A stretch of DNA of 64,000 nucleotides, taken from the NCBI GenBank assembly GCA_019614645.1, contig JABWDB010000047.1:1054001-1118000 (forward strand), written 5' to 3'. A model generated the notes under the pieces. It was given only the letters and a program-made list of their open reading frames with translations. It was not told the DNA's origin and ran no database searches. The first letter of the stretch is position 1. Each line of letters starts with the position of its first letter. Shown here piece by piece: positions 1 through 14,113 of this stretch. The translations under genes and the position numbers were made by a program. Origin of the DNA: Stratiolaelaps scimitus. Lineage: Eukaryota > Arthropoda > Arachnida > Mesostigmata > Laelapidae.

Positions 1-3000
1 TCCCCCCGAACCACCGTCACCACCTACTTGATCATTCGATATCGAAACGCGAAACCTGATGACGGGACTATACAGTGTCGTTCGCGCGAGCGAACGGGTG
101 ATAATAATGATTCGATAGAAGGAGAGGAGACCCCCCCCAGACCGATAGGTGCTGGTCTGCCCGCAGCTTTCCCCGTACGCTACAGATATCCGAAGGACAC
201 CGCTCGAACAGAAAAAAACAGGAGCAAGGTAAGGGACGACACAAATGTCAAATCGGAACACATCGGAACAGCGAGTAATAATTGCAAGTGCCGAGCCACC
301 ACCATCAAATCGCATCGAATACTGCCGAATTATTATCGTCATCTCGATAGACTGTCCCGATAGTTTGACATAGAAAGAACCTTGTCATGCCTCCTGCTAT
401 GACGGTGCTCTTGCCGGAGCCGAGAGGGAACACTGATAGAGTGTCTATTAGGTATTAAGTGACGCTTCTGCAACAATATAACATCGATATAACTCATTAT
501 GGCGTAATCAATGTGTGATACTCTTTGACGCGTGTTTACAGCGATGCGCGCTTGCGTCACTGCCACTAATAGTATGACAGCCTATCAGTAATCGGTGATA
601 CGTGTATCTCGTATCTCCGACGAGGCCGAGATAGCAGTCGAGCGATCATCAGGTGTCAGCTCGCTGCTCTACGGTCGAAGGATGCCGATCCGGATGTGGG
701 GGCTTACCTCCGATGCCGTTCGACCCCAGATCGCTGCCGGCTAAACGCATCTGGGGTAGACACACGTGTACGCGCCGGTCCCAGTAACGATGGTCGTCGC
801 CGTCGTAAGAGTTCACATGGTGGTATGCAAGCAGAGGCGAGAGAGCGAGAAGTGGCTGTTCGCTGGAAGCGGATGTTAAGCCGACGGGGTTGAACTGGGG
901 GTGACGGCACTGGACCGTCAGCAGCAGCAGCAGCGGCGGGTGTCGGAAGCGACAGCTACAACGTTCAGAAAGATCGTCTCTAAGCGGCGGCGGCGGTGGT
1001 GGCAACGACTGCCCACTGACGCCGCGCAGTGGCGGGAACCGACTCGTGCCGCGCCCGCGCGTCCCGTGTCTCTGCTTCTTCGATGCTTGTGCACGTAGTC
1101 CAACAAGGCCGTTTGCACGTCCGATGTCCGATCAGCTAGAAGCACGGTCCGACTGCTGACGCGAGACGAACATTTGGCTCGGTCTATGGCGGCAGAAGGA
1201 TGGGCGCACAGACGGACGGACAGACCGTCAGACGCTCAGCCACTGCAATAGCTCGTTCGGAAAACGCGATCGGGGGTCTCTCTCTCTCACACCCAGGCTT
1301 TCAGAGCGGCCTGCCACCTGCCGACCACCTGCGTCCATTCACGTGCAGCTGGCCAACACGAGACCGCTGATAGCCCGTCATTTCGGCTGCCAGCTCATAG
1401 GACCTTTGTAGCAACCTACATAGGGCCCCTGCAGCATATATACAAACATAGACGGACTAGTGAAACATGTACAATCCACGCGCACTTGCTAACCACGAGC
1501 TGCTCACAAAAGTGCATCTAGGTACGAATTCAAACATTGTGAACATGCTTCATAGTCATTTCTCTATCAGTAATATATAATAGAAATAGACTAGGAGTTG
1601 AACAGACCTCTAAATCGGATATTTATTGGTCCGCCCAACCTTAGTCAGTGCCAGTAGCCCGCGAATCCCTTGATATTTTTGATTAACTTCTTCTCATATT
1701 TCTTACCAGCACAAGTCTCATAGAGGCGGCGTAAAAGCCACAAGATCCGTAACCCAACGGATAGAGCAGAACCTGACCAACGGTTCAGCGAGTCGCAGTT
1801 GTACCCCACCTACCATATGTCTAAAGCATGTAAACAGTTCCAGTAGCCGTCTCTATTCCTCGTTATGGATACTGGTCTCGCTAGCAACAGCAGAACACAT
1901 TGCAAAAGGAGCAGCTCCTGTTGTTGTTGTTGTTGTTGCTGCTGCTGTTGTCGTCGTCGCAGTTGTTGTTGTTGTTGCTGCCGTCGCTCGCAACTATGGC
2001 TACCACTCACATCAGAGTGGTACCACAGTGCTCAATGTGTCCTCTCCCATTCTCCCTCCATAATATATCTATCTCAGTTTGACCGAAAAAAAAAAGAAGA
2101 AGAAGAATAAGAAACGCCAAACGGAAATTGTGGCCGAGTGTGCGGCCATTCCATGTAAGTGTTGCTGTGTGGGGGTAGACATTGCAAGCGTTGCTTGCAA
2201 TCGGATGCTTCTGTGTCTGTGTGTGTGTGTGTGTTATGTGAAGGATACGGGACTGCGCTGGATCGTCTGCCTTGGCCCGGCTCCGCTTGGCCTCATTCGA
2301 GACTCTGCGACGATCTCAACTATTCATCCATCTCCTGCAGCTATTGTCCAGACTGGCGACAGTCGGTAGCCGGCTTCGCTAGGCAAGAAAAGAAAGCCAT
2401 AGACTAAAGCATTTAAATTCGTCACTGAGCCCCATGACAGACTTTGCTCTATCTCAATTTCGCTCCTTATCTATCTCGCTCTCTCCTTCTATATATCCCT
2501 CTAGCTCGGAGTTGTCCGATGCTCATCAGCATACGAGACAGCCACACACGGAAACAACGTCCGCTATCCAACTGCGAGCGATAGAGGCCTGCTTCCCTTT
2601 TTTAGGTCACTTAGCCTTCTATATGGTTGACCAATCCTGCAGCTGAGCTGAACAGCGGCCCACTTTGCTGAGCAAGAACAAGCCTTTGGCAAGCAAAGGG
2701 GTCGTTTGACCGGCCTGTCATATGAACGAGAGAACGGAGAGGCGAAGCGCGCTCGGTAAGAAGGAAACTAAAATCTAGACCGAAATCGTTTTCGATTTAG
2801 ACGACCACGCCGCCAAGTCCTGATTAGACAACTTCAATAAATTGTCGAGCCGTCAAACTCGTCCTGCGCGCAAGCAATCTGTAAGATTCATTCAACGAAC
2901 ACGTTTTTACCGTCCTCGAAAGGCAACAGGCACAGTAGACGATTGCCGGCTTCCAGCATCCCCATTACAACCAAAAACCATCCGAAAGTTGGCGCGAAAT

Positions 3001-4977
3001 CCTTTGCAAGCCGTGATGTCACATGCGGCACCCACACGAGTCTGGGGATGCGTCCATTGGGCATTCACATACGTGTCGGCTGTCGCCCAGGCCATGGCTC
3101 CGGGATACAGCTCAATAGTGATCGCTCGACATGCATTCCAATTACGAGCGTAACTAATAGTAGAGATATCATTGATATTCGCGGTCTCATACGCCCTTGC
3201 TTATCAGTCAATAACTTCTCCATCCTTCTTCTCCGCCAGAGCCAGCCTTTTCTTCGGTAATGTGCCTATCATAAGCCTATCTCGTTCGTTTCCCACACCA
3301 TCCCGGCTACATCTCCCGACAGGAGATGTATCTCGAACCTGATTGACCGTTGTTGTAGCCGCCCCGTCCCCTGCCAAAGGAACCACATCGACCCATCTGT
3401 ACGAGGCTTTTTTCGGCGTTCTACTCGTGCGACGAGCGAAGCCCGGCCGAAATGAGTTCTGGGTCAAGTTTTTAGGCAACCTCTGGGATTCGCCCTCCGC
3501 CTACTCATTGGACAATCATGACCGTGTCGCCGCCATCTCCGACGGCTGTAGCTTGTGCTGCCGCCTTTGCCGAAATGGGGCCCAGTTCCGACTCCCAGAT
3601 GTAATAGCTCACTCTGTGAAGGACCAGTCCTTCGTCAGCTGCTCCTTAATGCCCAAGCTTTCGTGTGGACTTCCGCACACAGTGCCCTTGCATGTCGTTC
3701 TTCGGTAACGTCGTCCACAGGAATAACTGGGACAGCGAGGCAAGATTTTCGTCTACCCTGCCCTCGAACAAACGTTGCGACGCCTTTATCCATAGACGGA
3801 AATCGAGGTGAGCTAAAGGATCCGTACGCGACTTGAATGCGCGCGAGTATTGCTTCCCGCGTACTGTGTCCGTTGGACGAGGGTGGATTAGGGAGTTGCT
3901 TGTTCCTCTCACGTTTCTAGTTCTCGTGCAGTTGTGGCTCGTAGAGTAGACGAATCCACCAGCTTCATTCACAGCTCTGCCGGCGCTCGCTGCCATTTGT
4001 TTGTACTCTCTTGCGATCTGAGTCGCAGTAGACAACGACAGTGAACACACATATGCGAAAAATAACAGAGAATATAGGAGAGAGGAATCCGTGCTAGCCG
4101 AATTCGGTGGCTGGCTCTGGTGTCACCGTTGGGGCTACATGCGACATAGACAGCCAAGTAAGCTTCCTTTCAGGACTAACTCCTACTGTGAACAAACAAA
4201 TTTGCAATATCTGGTGTGTTTTGAAGCGTAATCAGATTAGCAAGGGCTAGCGCCTTCAGTGTGGTTTGTGAGAGAGTACTGTCTATATCTTCCGAAGAGT
4301 TCCGTCTTATAAAGACAACACTGTTCGTTCTCACAACGCCTTTTTTTCCGCTGTTTAGTATCATTATTATTATTATATTTTTGGGGTCTGCATTCAATGA
4401 ATAAAAGCTTTAAGCATCTAGAGTAAATTTTGCGTTTCGTTGGCCCAGCAAATACGATACCCAACGGCATGAGTCAAGCCCATAGGACCCACAGGAAGGT
4501 GCAGTTTATAAAGCAAGGAAAGGACTGCACCTAGCTGGCCTCCCTTGGAAACGTCCTGGCGCGCCGAAAACAGTCATCCCACAGCAACAGGTCACTTCCT
4601 CCTGTTGGAGGTACTCCAACGAGAAAGTCATGAGTCAATTGTTGGCTTCTCCTAAAACTCCGAACGCGGTAATAAAGGGGTTTGTAGCCCCGCTGCTAGT
4701 GAGTGTTTCGAGCGAGAAGCTGTTCTTCCTTGCGACGCGACAGCGCTTGTGAATGGGAAGCATATTACAATGTAACTTTTCATTTACTGCAGGCATACAC
4801 TTCCCCTGGCCTCGCTTTCTAGCTACCATGTCTTGTGTCATTATCCAGAAACGGTCTGGTGGATTTTTAGAGTTAAAGACAACTTCTACACGCACTATCG
4901 TCGTTTGCCGTTGGTCAGCGACCCCACATGCACAATAACCGTTGTTAGGCTTCGGTCTACAGCTAATATTCGGGGAC
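1..4977. other. Non-coding stretch, no supported gene
   Basis: Open frames occur on both strands (for example around 3,200-4,050) but they overlap one another, have no recognisable domain and no convincing splice context. A CAA/CAG-type triplet tract is present at 1,918-1,989 and a short GT tract at 2,216-2,233. The region lies 3' of the Shal exon on the Shal strand, so it may be part of a long Shal intron; this is inference from position only. Confidence 0.5.
1918..1989. repeat. TTG/CTG triplet microsatellite
   Basis: An imperfect run of TTG with interspersed CTG and GTC units. It produces a poly-glutamine-like frame on the minus strand and poly-cysteine and poly-leucine frames on the plus strand, which are artefacts of the repeat and not genes. 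Confidence 0.85.
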
Positions 4978-5101
4978 CTGTGTAGTCGCTTAGCCTTGGC
5001 AGCAATCGCTGCCACCTCCGTTCGTTCTTCCTCGTCTTCTTTCATCTTGTATGCACGTTCAAACATGGACACTTTCGAAGACCTCTGGACCCCGCGTTTA
5101 C
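4978..5101 (-). CDS. Candidate internal exon, unknown charged helical protein
   Basis: Not recognised. On the minus strand a pyrimidine-containing stretch ending in CAG (AG at 5,103-5,102) is followed by about 41 open codons. They encode a basic, serine-containing start and then a strongly charged alanine-rich helix (core reading MFERAYKMKEDEEERTEVAA). The open frame continues to 4,635, but the text looks less protein-like beyond about 4,978, where a weak GT (GTCCCC) could act as donor. The helix composition looks more like real coding sequence than the overlapping plus-strand frame. It does not resemble the Kv4 C-terminal region as I know it, so it need not belong to Shal. It could equally be chance. 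Confidence 0.22.
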
Positions 5102-8100
5102 CTGATTGGTTAGCAAGCAGGTAACCTCCACCCTAATCGCCCCTTCCTTCTGCTGAGCTGAGCTGTTGCTGCTAACTACGGTGAACGCTTGAGGGGGGGA
5201 ATGAGACCTTCAGCAGCGTCCAACGTTCTCATTGCTTTTGCGAAGTATCTTCAATTAGAGAACCTTGACTCAGACTACGTTACTCTAGCTTGTCACGGTC
5301 CACCGGTCCCCGGCACTTGGGACGGCGTTCGCACCAACGAGACACTCAGGAAATGGCATAGAGATGGTTCCGGCAGTGGAAGAGGACGCTCGAAACATCT
5401 ATCCGGGGTGGCGATGCGGGTTTGGGGGGGGGGTAGTTTCCAACGGCCGTATGGATTTCTGCCTTTAATCTCTTACCCAAAAAGAAATAGTGTGCGAGAC
5501 GACATCCGGACAGGACGACGATTGCCTGTGAACGACAATCGACCGCAAGAAGCCCCCCCCCGCTGAAGGTGAGGAGCGAAGGGCCAACAGAGAATTTAAC
5601 GGCATATATTTTGACGAACTCGCACGAAGGCCTTCGTCGTTGTCACTTCCTAATTAATCTCATCTCAAGTAGCATCGTTACGCTGGTACACTAGAGGCAC
5701 ACTTTGGCCCAAGTCGTTGTCGTCTTGAACTTTTGCCGAGGGGTAGTCTGACACTATTGTGGCAAATACCACAGAAGTGTAGACCGATTTTCGCTTTTAG
5801 TCGATCTCAAGAACAAAAACATTACAGTCCCAAATGACCATTTGGGGGATACCACTGGTCACGGACGCGATAACCAGCACAACGAAAAGAATGACCTTGC
5901 CCTCATAATTCTTGACGAGGTTTATCTTTTTCTGTTCAATCGGTGGCTGGAACCGTAACTCACCTAATGCTAAAATGCTTTTCCTCGAGCTTTAATTTCT
6001 CAATAATGTATAAAACATTATTTATTAATACCACCGTTTAAGTTACGGTTTGATTTCACTGGTTGCTCATTACTGAGTTTCATCAATTTCTTCACAATTT
6101 GCAACAGCTAACGAATTTCATTGTGTTTCAAGCCACACAATGAGTCGTAAACGAAAAACGAGTTAAGAAGTATACACAAGTTACACGACATTTCCAGCAG
6201 CTGTTGAGTGCGACGTTCGCGCCGACAGATGGGGAACAAGGGAGCAGGGGCTTGGCACAAATGGATTTCCTTGTACATATGTATTCGTTCAACTTCACCG
6301 TTATGCAGATCTCGACGATTGGCTCCGCCGGCCCGTGTGGAATTTGTCGATTCATCAAATCAGCGAGAATCGGCATAACTCATTCGACAAGTATTATTAC
6401 AACCCGCTTACACTGCATTGACATTAGCCACAAATGAATCGTTGACAACCCGTTGGCTTGATGCGTGTCGGACTGGACGAGAGGGAGATAGAGAGAGAGC
6501 GAGAGATGTCATCAATAATTCACACCGATCATCGAGTGCGGGTGTTGGTTTTTTGTTAATCACCTAACCACAATATAACTGAGCGGAATCGCAGAGCCGA
6601 ATTGTGCAGTGATTGAGCGAGATCGGCACGGCCCAATGAACAACAGAAATGAGTAGACTAACGAGAACATGAAACTCACTGAACATGAGAACAGCGCATA
6701 GGTGATTCGTGCGTTTGTCAGGCCGCACGACAGGTGTGACACAGTCTAATTAACCAAGAAAAGCACGTTGGCCGTTTGGCCGACCGACCGACCAACCGGT
6801 ATTAACCGTAAGGTCAGAGTGAGCACGGCCTCTCCATTGCACACTTCAGCTGCTCGGTACTACCTCTGCGTCTCGTTCACAGCCACCCCTGAGGGCCGCT
6901 GCGGTGTTGAAAAAGCAGTTCGATTCGTTGGCTTTTCTGGTAGACTTTCATTGCTTTACGTTGTATCCCGCCACCGTCCACGACAGCAGTATAGCTCGTG
7001 GGCGCCAAAACGCGACGCACCACGAACGGTCCCGGCAGCAGCAGTAGGAGCAGTAACTATTACTACTAGCGATTGTGGACGAAAAGCACTAATTCGCTGC
7101 CAAACAAAGTGGGTCACACCCGGATCCCAGAACAGGGGATAGGGCTTTGTACACACCGTTTCCTCATTCGACAGGGGAGGTTCGCTAGCTATCAAAGGAG
7201 ACGAATAAAAGAAGAGACGAAGTAGCCCAGAAAACTTCGCGTTTCGGGTGTAGTCGTGATGTTTGCCAAGTGTTGCAAGAGTCCTAACGATTCCTCCAGG
7301 GGAGGGGAAGATACGGAGGTCTTGGCCAATCGTGATTAACGCTGTTTATTGCTTCGTGCGTTATTTCGGTTGTTCTGCTCCCCGCTGATGAATGGAGCAT
7401 GCGCGCGATATAAACACACAGCGACAATTTCGCTAGTTGCATATAATAATTAAATATTTATCCCCCTATTCAAGCAACATCACAACGATACAATCCAATC
7501 GACGAGATAGAAGGCGCATCGGTGCATGTTCTATCCTCGTGGACCCGTAGAAAATAATAAAATAGCCAGTCCGGTATTAGGCATCATGTGGAAGTGCACC
7601 ACCATTGCCACTTAGGTTTTCCATAGCTGACCCTCAACTGACCTTCTTCTATGTCAGACCTCGGAACGTTACCACCACTAATACTACTACGGCCACTGCT
7701 ACCACTGCGATTCGTTGTCGAGCCCCGCGACTGCCCCTTGTGCGGGGTGGTACGCCCCAATGCTCGAAAAAAAAAAAGCAAGAACGAGCAAGTTCGAGTT
7801 GAGAAGGTTGGACGTCGGCCGTTTCAACAGTCCTATTTTCGTTCTTCTGTTGTTCAATTTGCTTTCCAAGGTCACCAATTATTCTTGTAGCAGTTTTGCC
7901 CCTGAAGTAGCCAGCCGACACTGTGCTGTCAAGGCCTGACGGTGGCTGGCTCGAGTATAAAGTCATTTGCCAAAAGACGATAGCGGCCCTATCTTCCTTC
8001 GTTCTGTTGGTCCCCCGGCCTCAACACTGGCGTCCCAACGACTCAGTGCTGCACCCCATTCAGAGGGGCAGAAATTTTCTCGAGTCGAGCGCTGTCCAGT

Positions 8101-11100
8101 ACGTACGAATCGGTTTAGTTTTATAAAGTTCAATTTCAAGACCTTCAAATTCAATCTCACGACGACGACGGCGGCGGCGGTGGCGGCAGCTATCGCGGAT
8201 TACGTGTAGGGCTAACTGCGTATGCAAATGATTCCAGTGTATCGTGGAGCTAGAACAATTAAGAAAACGAGGGATTTTGTCGAATGTGCTTTGGTAATAG
8301 AAGAGTTGTGCGTCAAGGTTCGCAGTATTGCCCTAGCAAACAGACACAAGCCGCGGTCGCTTCAAGGTTAAGCGCTGAATTGCAAACTCATGATAAGCCC
8401 ATGATAAGCGAGAGGAGTTACCAGGGAAAAACAAAAAAAAGCCAAACAAAATCATCAGCGGTGAAAGCCACACTTTATGGTAATGTCATTCACATTTTCT
8501 ACGATACGGATAAGGTAATTTGCAGTAACTCCATCCCGGATTGCACGGACAAATTTCCACTGGTCAGCAAGGCCAACAGATACATACATAAGTCGCCAAG
8601 TTGATGCAAGTACAAGTATCGGGAAACGCCACAGTGATACGATTCGCTATCACAGTTGGTCCACGCCCAACGCGAACTCGATAACGCCTGGACATATGCT
8701 AGCGACAACCGTAAAGGACGATGCCGAGGCCGGCGAATGAGCCAATGAGCAAACGAATAAGGAAAGAATGAATGAGCAGAGAGGCCAGCCAGTCAACCGA
8801 CAGAAGAGATGTGAGCCCCGGCAGAATATCCAGTGACTGACTGTGCCCAGGACCGAGAGCGAGTGTAATCGACCGCTGACCAACTGGTCACCACCTTTGC
8901 ATAGCTCGTGCACTGTGTGTGTGTGTGTCGATGAAGGGGGGCGTTGGAGGCATATGGGGACATGGTGCCTGCCGAGACGGGACATCGAGGCGTACCGCGA
9001 GGGTGTGCGTGCGGTTATTGGCTTCTAACGGGTGGCCAGATAGCCCAGCCCAAAGCCATTGGCTGTATCGGACCAATCAATTTGAAACCCGGTCCCGGCA
9101 TCACCGGCATGGCTCGTCTCGCCAGCTTGTCGAAGACTCCTCGTCCTTTCTAGAGAGGGGAAATCATCTAGGATCAGCGGTAAAGCTTCGGTGGGAACGA
9201 GGAAAACCCTAAGGCAAGAAAAAGGAAGCGAGCAAGCAAAAGACAGCGCACGCAAGCTAGCTAGCTTTTGGCGCCGGCTTCTCTGCAAGAGGAGGAAAAA
9301 AAATCCTCTGAGGACATCCCGGTCTAACGTTGCCTTCTTGATCAACGAGAATTCACTTTGATACGACGACGACGGTGGCGGCGGAGGCGGCCGGCCAAAC
9401 GCAACCTCGAAGGAGGGATGACAGGACTTCAATCACATCACATCACGTCCTATTTCTCCATCGGCACTCGCGCCTTTTACTTGTTGTCATCTTGTTGTCG
9501 TTGGCGTTGACTTCTTCATCATCTCGTCCCCATCGCCTTTTTCTGATCTGTCTCCCAGCTCTGTTCTGTTCTCTGCCGCCACCCCAAAGCCTCCTCATCT
9601 ACACCTCACGCTTCCTCACTGTGTGTAGTCTGATCATCAGCATGTTTGTCGCGGTCCCAGGCCACCCAGCACACCAGATAGCCTAGTCAGCAATGTTATA
9701 GAATGGAGGACGCTAGAGCCGTTTGGCTGCGGCCCTTTGGCTCGAGGAGCCTGTGTGGAGCTCGGTGAAAAAAGAAAAGAGACGTGCCCTAGAGTCAGGA
9801 TGCATTTCCCTCAAATGCGATGCGGCTGATGCTGATGGCGCCACCTCCACGACTTCGCCTTATACGTACCATCTCCCACGTGTCCATATTGCCACAGCTT
9901 CGTTATTCAATATGCCTCGCCGTCGTCCATTCCCGTTATCAGGGCGCGGGGGAACTCGGAAACGAGAATAGAATGCCGAATATAAAGCATCCTCCGTAAA
10001 CAAGGGCAGGTGCTTCAACGTCTGTACGATGTCCTCTCTTCGAAGTCTCAAAAGGCTGTCCTTAACAGCAATGGCAGAAAGGCTTCGCAACAATCGGCAA
10101 GACGTCGTCCTCTCCAAGAGTGGTCAGAGAGCACAGCATTCTGTTTGGCTCGCCGTGGTAGGCCTTGCAAATGCGAGTATCCATCTCCGCTTGTAGTTGG
10201 CTGTTTGTGACTCAAATGCCCTCGGCAGCGTCCATTCTCCCCCTGAATATATTTCGTCTGTGTGATTTGCATAAACCTTTATGCATGTACTTGTTTATGG
10301 GTGAGAAAGCCCTCGAATGCCTTCCAAGTGGCTCTCGAGTTCATCTGTCTTCCATCGATAGGTGACTACTGATCACAAACCCAACAAACCTGTATTCACC
10401 AACAGCCGCTTCAGGTGGCTTACGTACTCCGTTACGTAGCAAAGCCTGAGTGGCAAATTCCTAAATAGATCTCAGCCCCAGCCGTCGGCACTACATCACT
10501 CGTATGTGGCTGACATGTGACTCGTTATGCGAGCTAACCTGCGGAAAGTATCCCTCTACAGGTAACCTTCTCAGTTTCGCCACTGTATAACACTACGATT
10601 GGACAAATCGACTGTTCATAGAATCAAAATCGATAGAAGTCTACCTGTTAGGCTTGCGTATGACAAGCCTGTCCAAGAATGAAGCAAACATTTCTCCGAA
10701 GTGATTTCAAGCGACTCACATCGGCGTCAGCACATCACGTGGCTAATGATAGAAATGGTACCCGTTGCATGAAATCCTTAGCTGGATACCACCTACAAAG
10801 CTTGCTCGACGGCCATATCGTAACAAGGCAAGATGTTACTGTTTTAATAACTAAACCGAAGCTGGATATATTCACTTTTCAAACATCCGTAACTAATTGA
10901 ATTCTCTCTCAGCGCAAACATATTCTTCCACTAAAGTTTAGCTGTGAAGTTTCACGACACTGCGGCGTTGAACGTTCCCTACAGGAGCCAAAAGCCACAT
11001 AGAATTTTCTCCAGAGAATAGGTCGTGGCTCAGACACAAATGTCCATAGACGCCTTGTTTACGTTGAAGCCATATTTACGAAAGCTCTTTTTTCGCATTT

Positions 11101-14053
11101 GCCTTTTGCACCGGTACCACAACAATATTCCACTTATCTGGCCAAAGAAAGTCGTGAGGCCCAGGCATCCGTTTGAGATCCAACGTTTCCATTTTTTTAA
11201 ATATTTGCATTGATTCCTTGCATAGAAAAACGCATTGTGCATTGATAGTCATAGAGAGAGAGATGCTCTTCTCGATACATTCATTGTGCGGATATTCTGA
11301 CATTCGGCGGATGCATTGTGCCGTGTGTGCCATATGTAAGACGTTTGAGCTTCATGAATAAATAAATGCCAACAACGAGACAGCCGGGACAATTTCGCCT
11401 TCTCTCTCTCTCTCTCTCTATCTGATTCCAGCTGTGAGCTACACTGTACATCTGACTACTGCCGCTACTGCTGCTATCGGAACGTTTCGTCGTCAAAGCC
11501 GGCGGCGATTCCCTTGTCGCTCATACCGTTTTCACACTGTTTGTCATATAATTACTGTATATGTTAATTAGTGTGAATTGACACACGTACACGACCAATG
11601 AAGGCTGCTAATATGATGCAGGTAGCCGCCTCAGCCAGACAGACGCTTAAACCGATGAGCAGAACGGAGACAAACGCCCACCCGCATACATGGCCAACTG
11701 GCAACGAAGGCAGTACGGCAGCCTTTTCATCACGAAATCGCTCGAGAGAGAAAGTGACACCGACTGCGTTTAGCGAAAATTCTACCCGATCTAGGATACT
11801 ACTCCTTGCTGGCAACAATCTAATAATATTCATTTATTTACGCTTGTCGGGTAGCTGGCAGCAATATACAAGCGACAGATGCTGCCGTTCCTCCAGGAGA
11901 AGGAAAAACGGCACTGCCTTTTCAAGCCCACTTCTCGTTCGAGCAGTGGAGTGGACTAGCAAACAGCATCGACTTTGTTGTTGGCGGTGGCGTCGGCGCC
12001 CCAAATGACCGTGGGACAATGCAGGTCGACAATTAGATAGCGCATGCGGACATCTATACTGATGTATGTGGACGATGAAGAGGAGCGATATGATATTATA
12101 GTCACGATCCAATTTTCGTAGCGAAGCGAGTGTTGTGCGTATCCGCTGATGAAGACCGAGTGCTGCTAATTACAATGGCGTAGTTCTTTTAGCTGTTGTT
12201 GCCGGTCTCATAACATCTATGAATCGTTATTATAGTTCTGAGGAACGCTTTCCAGTGCGACAAGTATCTTGCAGCGTGATCAACGGTGGTGGCTGTGCTG
12301 GTGGTGACGATGATATGTGCCAAGGCGAGCGTCGGCTGCAGCTCGCTTGTTGTCTCGTCGTAGCCTGGCGCAGATCGCTTACTCGGCCCTCTCCTTTCTT
12401 CATTTCTAGTACGATAGAATCACAAGGCACCCGATGCTAACGTCACCGGCACCAGCGGACACACAAACATAGAGGCACCGAGGTCGCCAAACGATATGTA
12501 AGCCGACCTGGTCAACATAGATATCGTTGTCATTGTGGCAGATTCGCATGGACTTACCCACAACGGCGTACACCCATCCACACACACACCACACACGCAC
12601 ACAGATCCCAATGACTCCGCCACGCCACAAGGCCGCGCTTCAGAGGGGACGCTTGTAATGTGGCTGCGTTTGAAGAAGAATTCGCATTTCAAACGGTAAC
12701 GTGTGCATGCACTTGAAACGACGCATCGCAATAGAGAGAAAAAGAATAATTCAACCTGTTTCGGTAAGAAGGTCTACAATAAAACATACAATACAACTCT
12801 ATTCTCCTAGGATTCCATCAACCTGATTGCTGTGCCCATTGAATGCAACAACCTCCCGGTAATTGCTGAATTCAACAATAACAACTGCGCCCCTCGCCCC
12901 GGCCGAGTCCACCAGCATATGTCACTTACAATTCCCGTGATTTTGTAATTGATGGAACACAATATAATGAATATATAATAAGAATCATAATTTTCATGGC
13001 TGTTGCTCCGAGTTGAATTCGTGGCGTGAGTTTTTTGCTCTGAGCAATCAGAGAAGAAAGCATTCGCGCGTTTGCTGTGGGATGCTACCTTTTCTTGTGT
13101 GAATCTCTCCCGTCGTGTGCATTCCCCACACCAATCTAGCCGAGTATAGCCTATAGTACACACTCGCACTTATTTAGGCCCTCTTCCGAGCACAATGTTC
13201 GCCTAGCGTCCCGATAAAAACATATGCCTGACGATGCCATTAGGCCAAATGAGGAAGGCCCCGTTCTCTTGGTTCAGATCGAGACGACCAGACGCACACG
13301 CACACACAGGTACACACACCACCCTTACGACACAGTCGGATTCACGCCTATGAACAGCTATATCGACCAACTTCAAACGAATAAACGAACAACCCATATC
13401 AACTCAATGTCCTCATCCCGCAAAGGCAGATAGTGACGCAACAATCAGTGGCGCTACTGTTAAAATACTCCGAAAATTGATCGCCGCATACACTCACACT
13501 CTTGGACGAAATTTCTGCGCTTCGAGAGACAAGAGAAGACAAAGTGGGGCTCTTCCGCAACGACATCATCGTTGAAGACACCCACTCGTCCAGTTGGGTG
13601 GTGCAGCCCAGTCATGTAATTCCTTCCGCTACGAATCGCGTAACGCCGTCAGTCCAAGCGGCGATTGTATGCAGACGTATCGCTGCCTGTTGCTCTTTAT
13701 GCCTCTGGACATGGTCAGGAAATTTTCGAGTAAGGTCAGAAGAGAGTCGAAGGGAAATAGAGCCTTTGGAGTCGACCAGGACAAGAGAAGCATTGGAAAC
13801 AAGCTGTGAGAACCAGCGCTCGTTTGAGCTGAGCGAACCCAACAAGTATAGAATATGTACGGGAAACTCTCCGTGTCTCTCGTGTGATGACAGACAAGCA
13901 AACGTCATGTCCCGGAATCGGTCTATATGTAGCATATAGCCGAGTGCGGTTGTGTCCAGAATCGAGGAACACAGAAGCCCATAGAAATCATTGTAAATAT
14001 AATTGTTCAATGTTTTTATATCAACATTTGACCTATAGGGTACCCAATGAGCT

Positions 14054-14054
14054 A

Positions 14055-14111
<57 letters not shown>
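14054..14111. repeat. Compound (CT)n(AT)n microsatellite
   Basis: About ten CT units run directly into about nineteen AT units. The same AT/CT style recurs at 17,187-17,231, 18,605-18,640 and 25,925-25,980. Confidence 0.95.

Positions 14112-14113
<2 letters not shown>

Noticed and set aside
1810..2010. Poly-glutamine frame on the minus strand
   Set aside because: Arises from the TTG/CTG microsatellite; no conserved flanking sequence.
3204..4050. Overlapping frames of 90-134 codons on both strands
   Set aside because: No domain, no splice sites I trust and mutual overlap; may be decayed element sequence but nothing supports a call.
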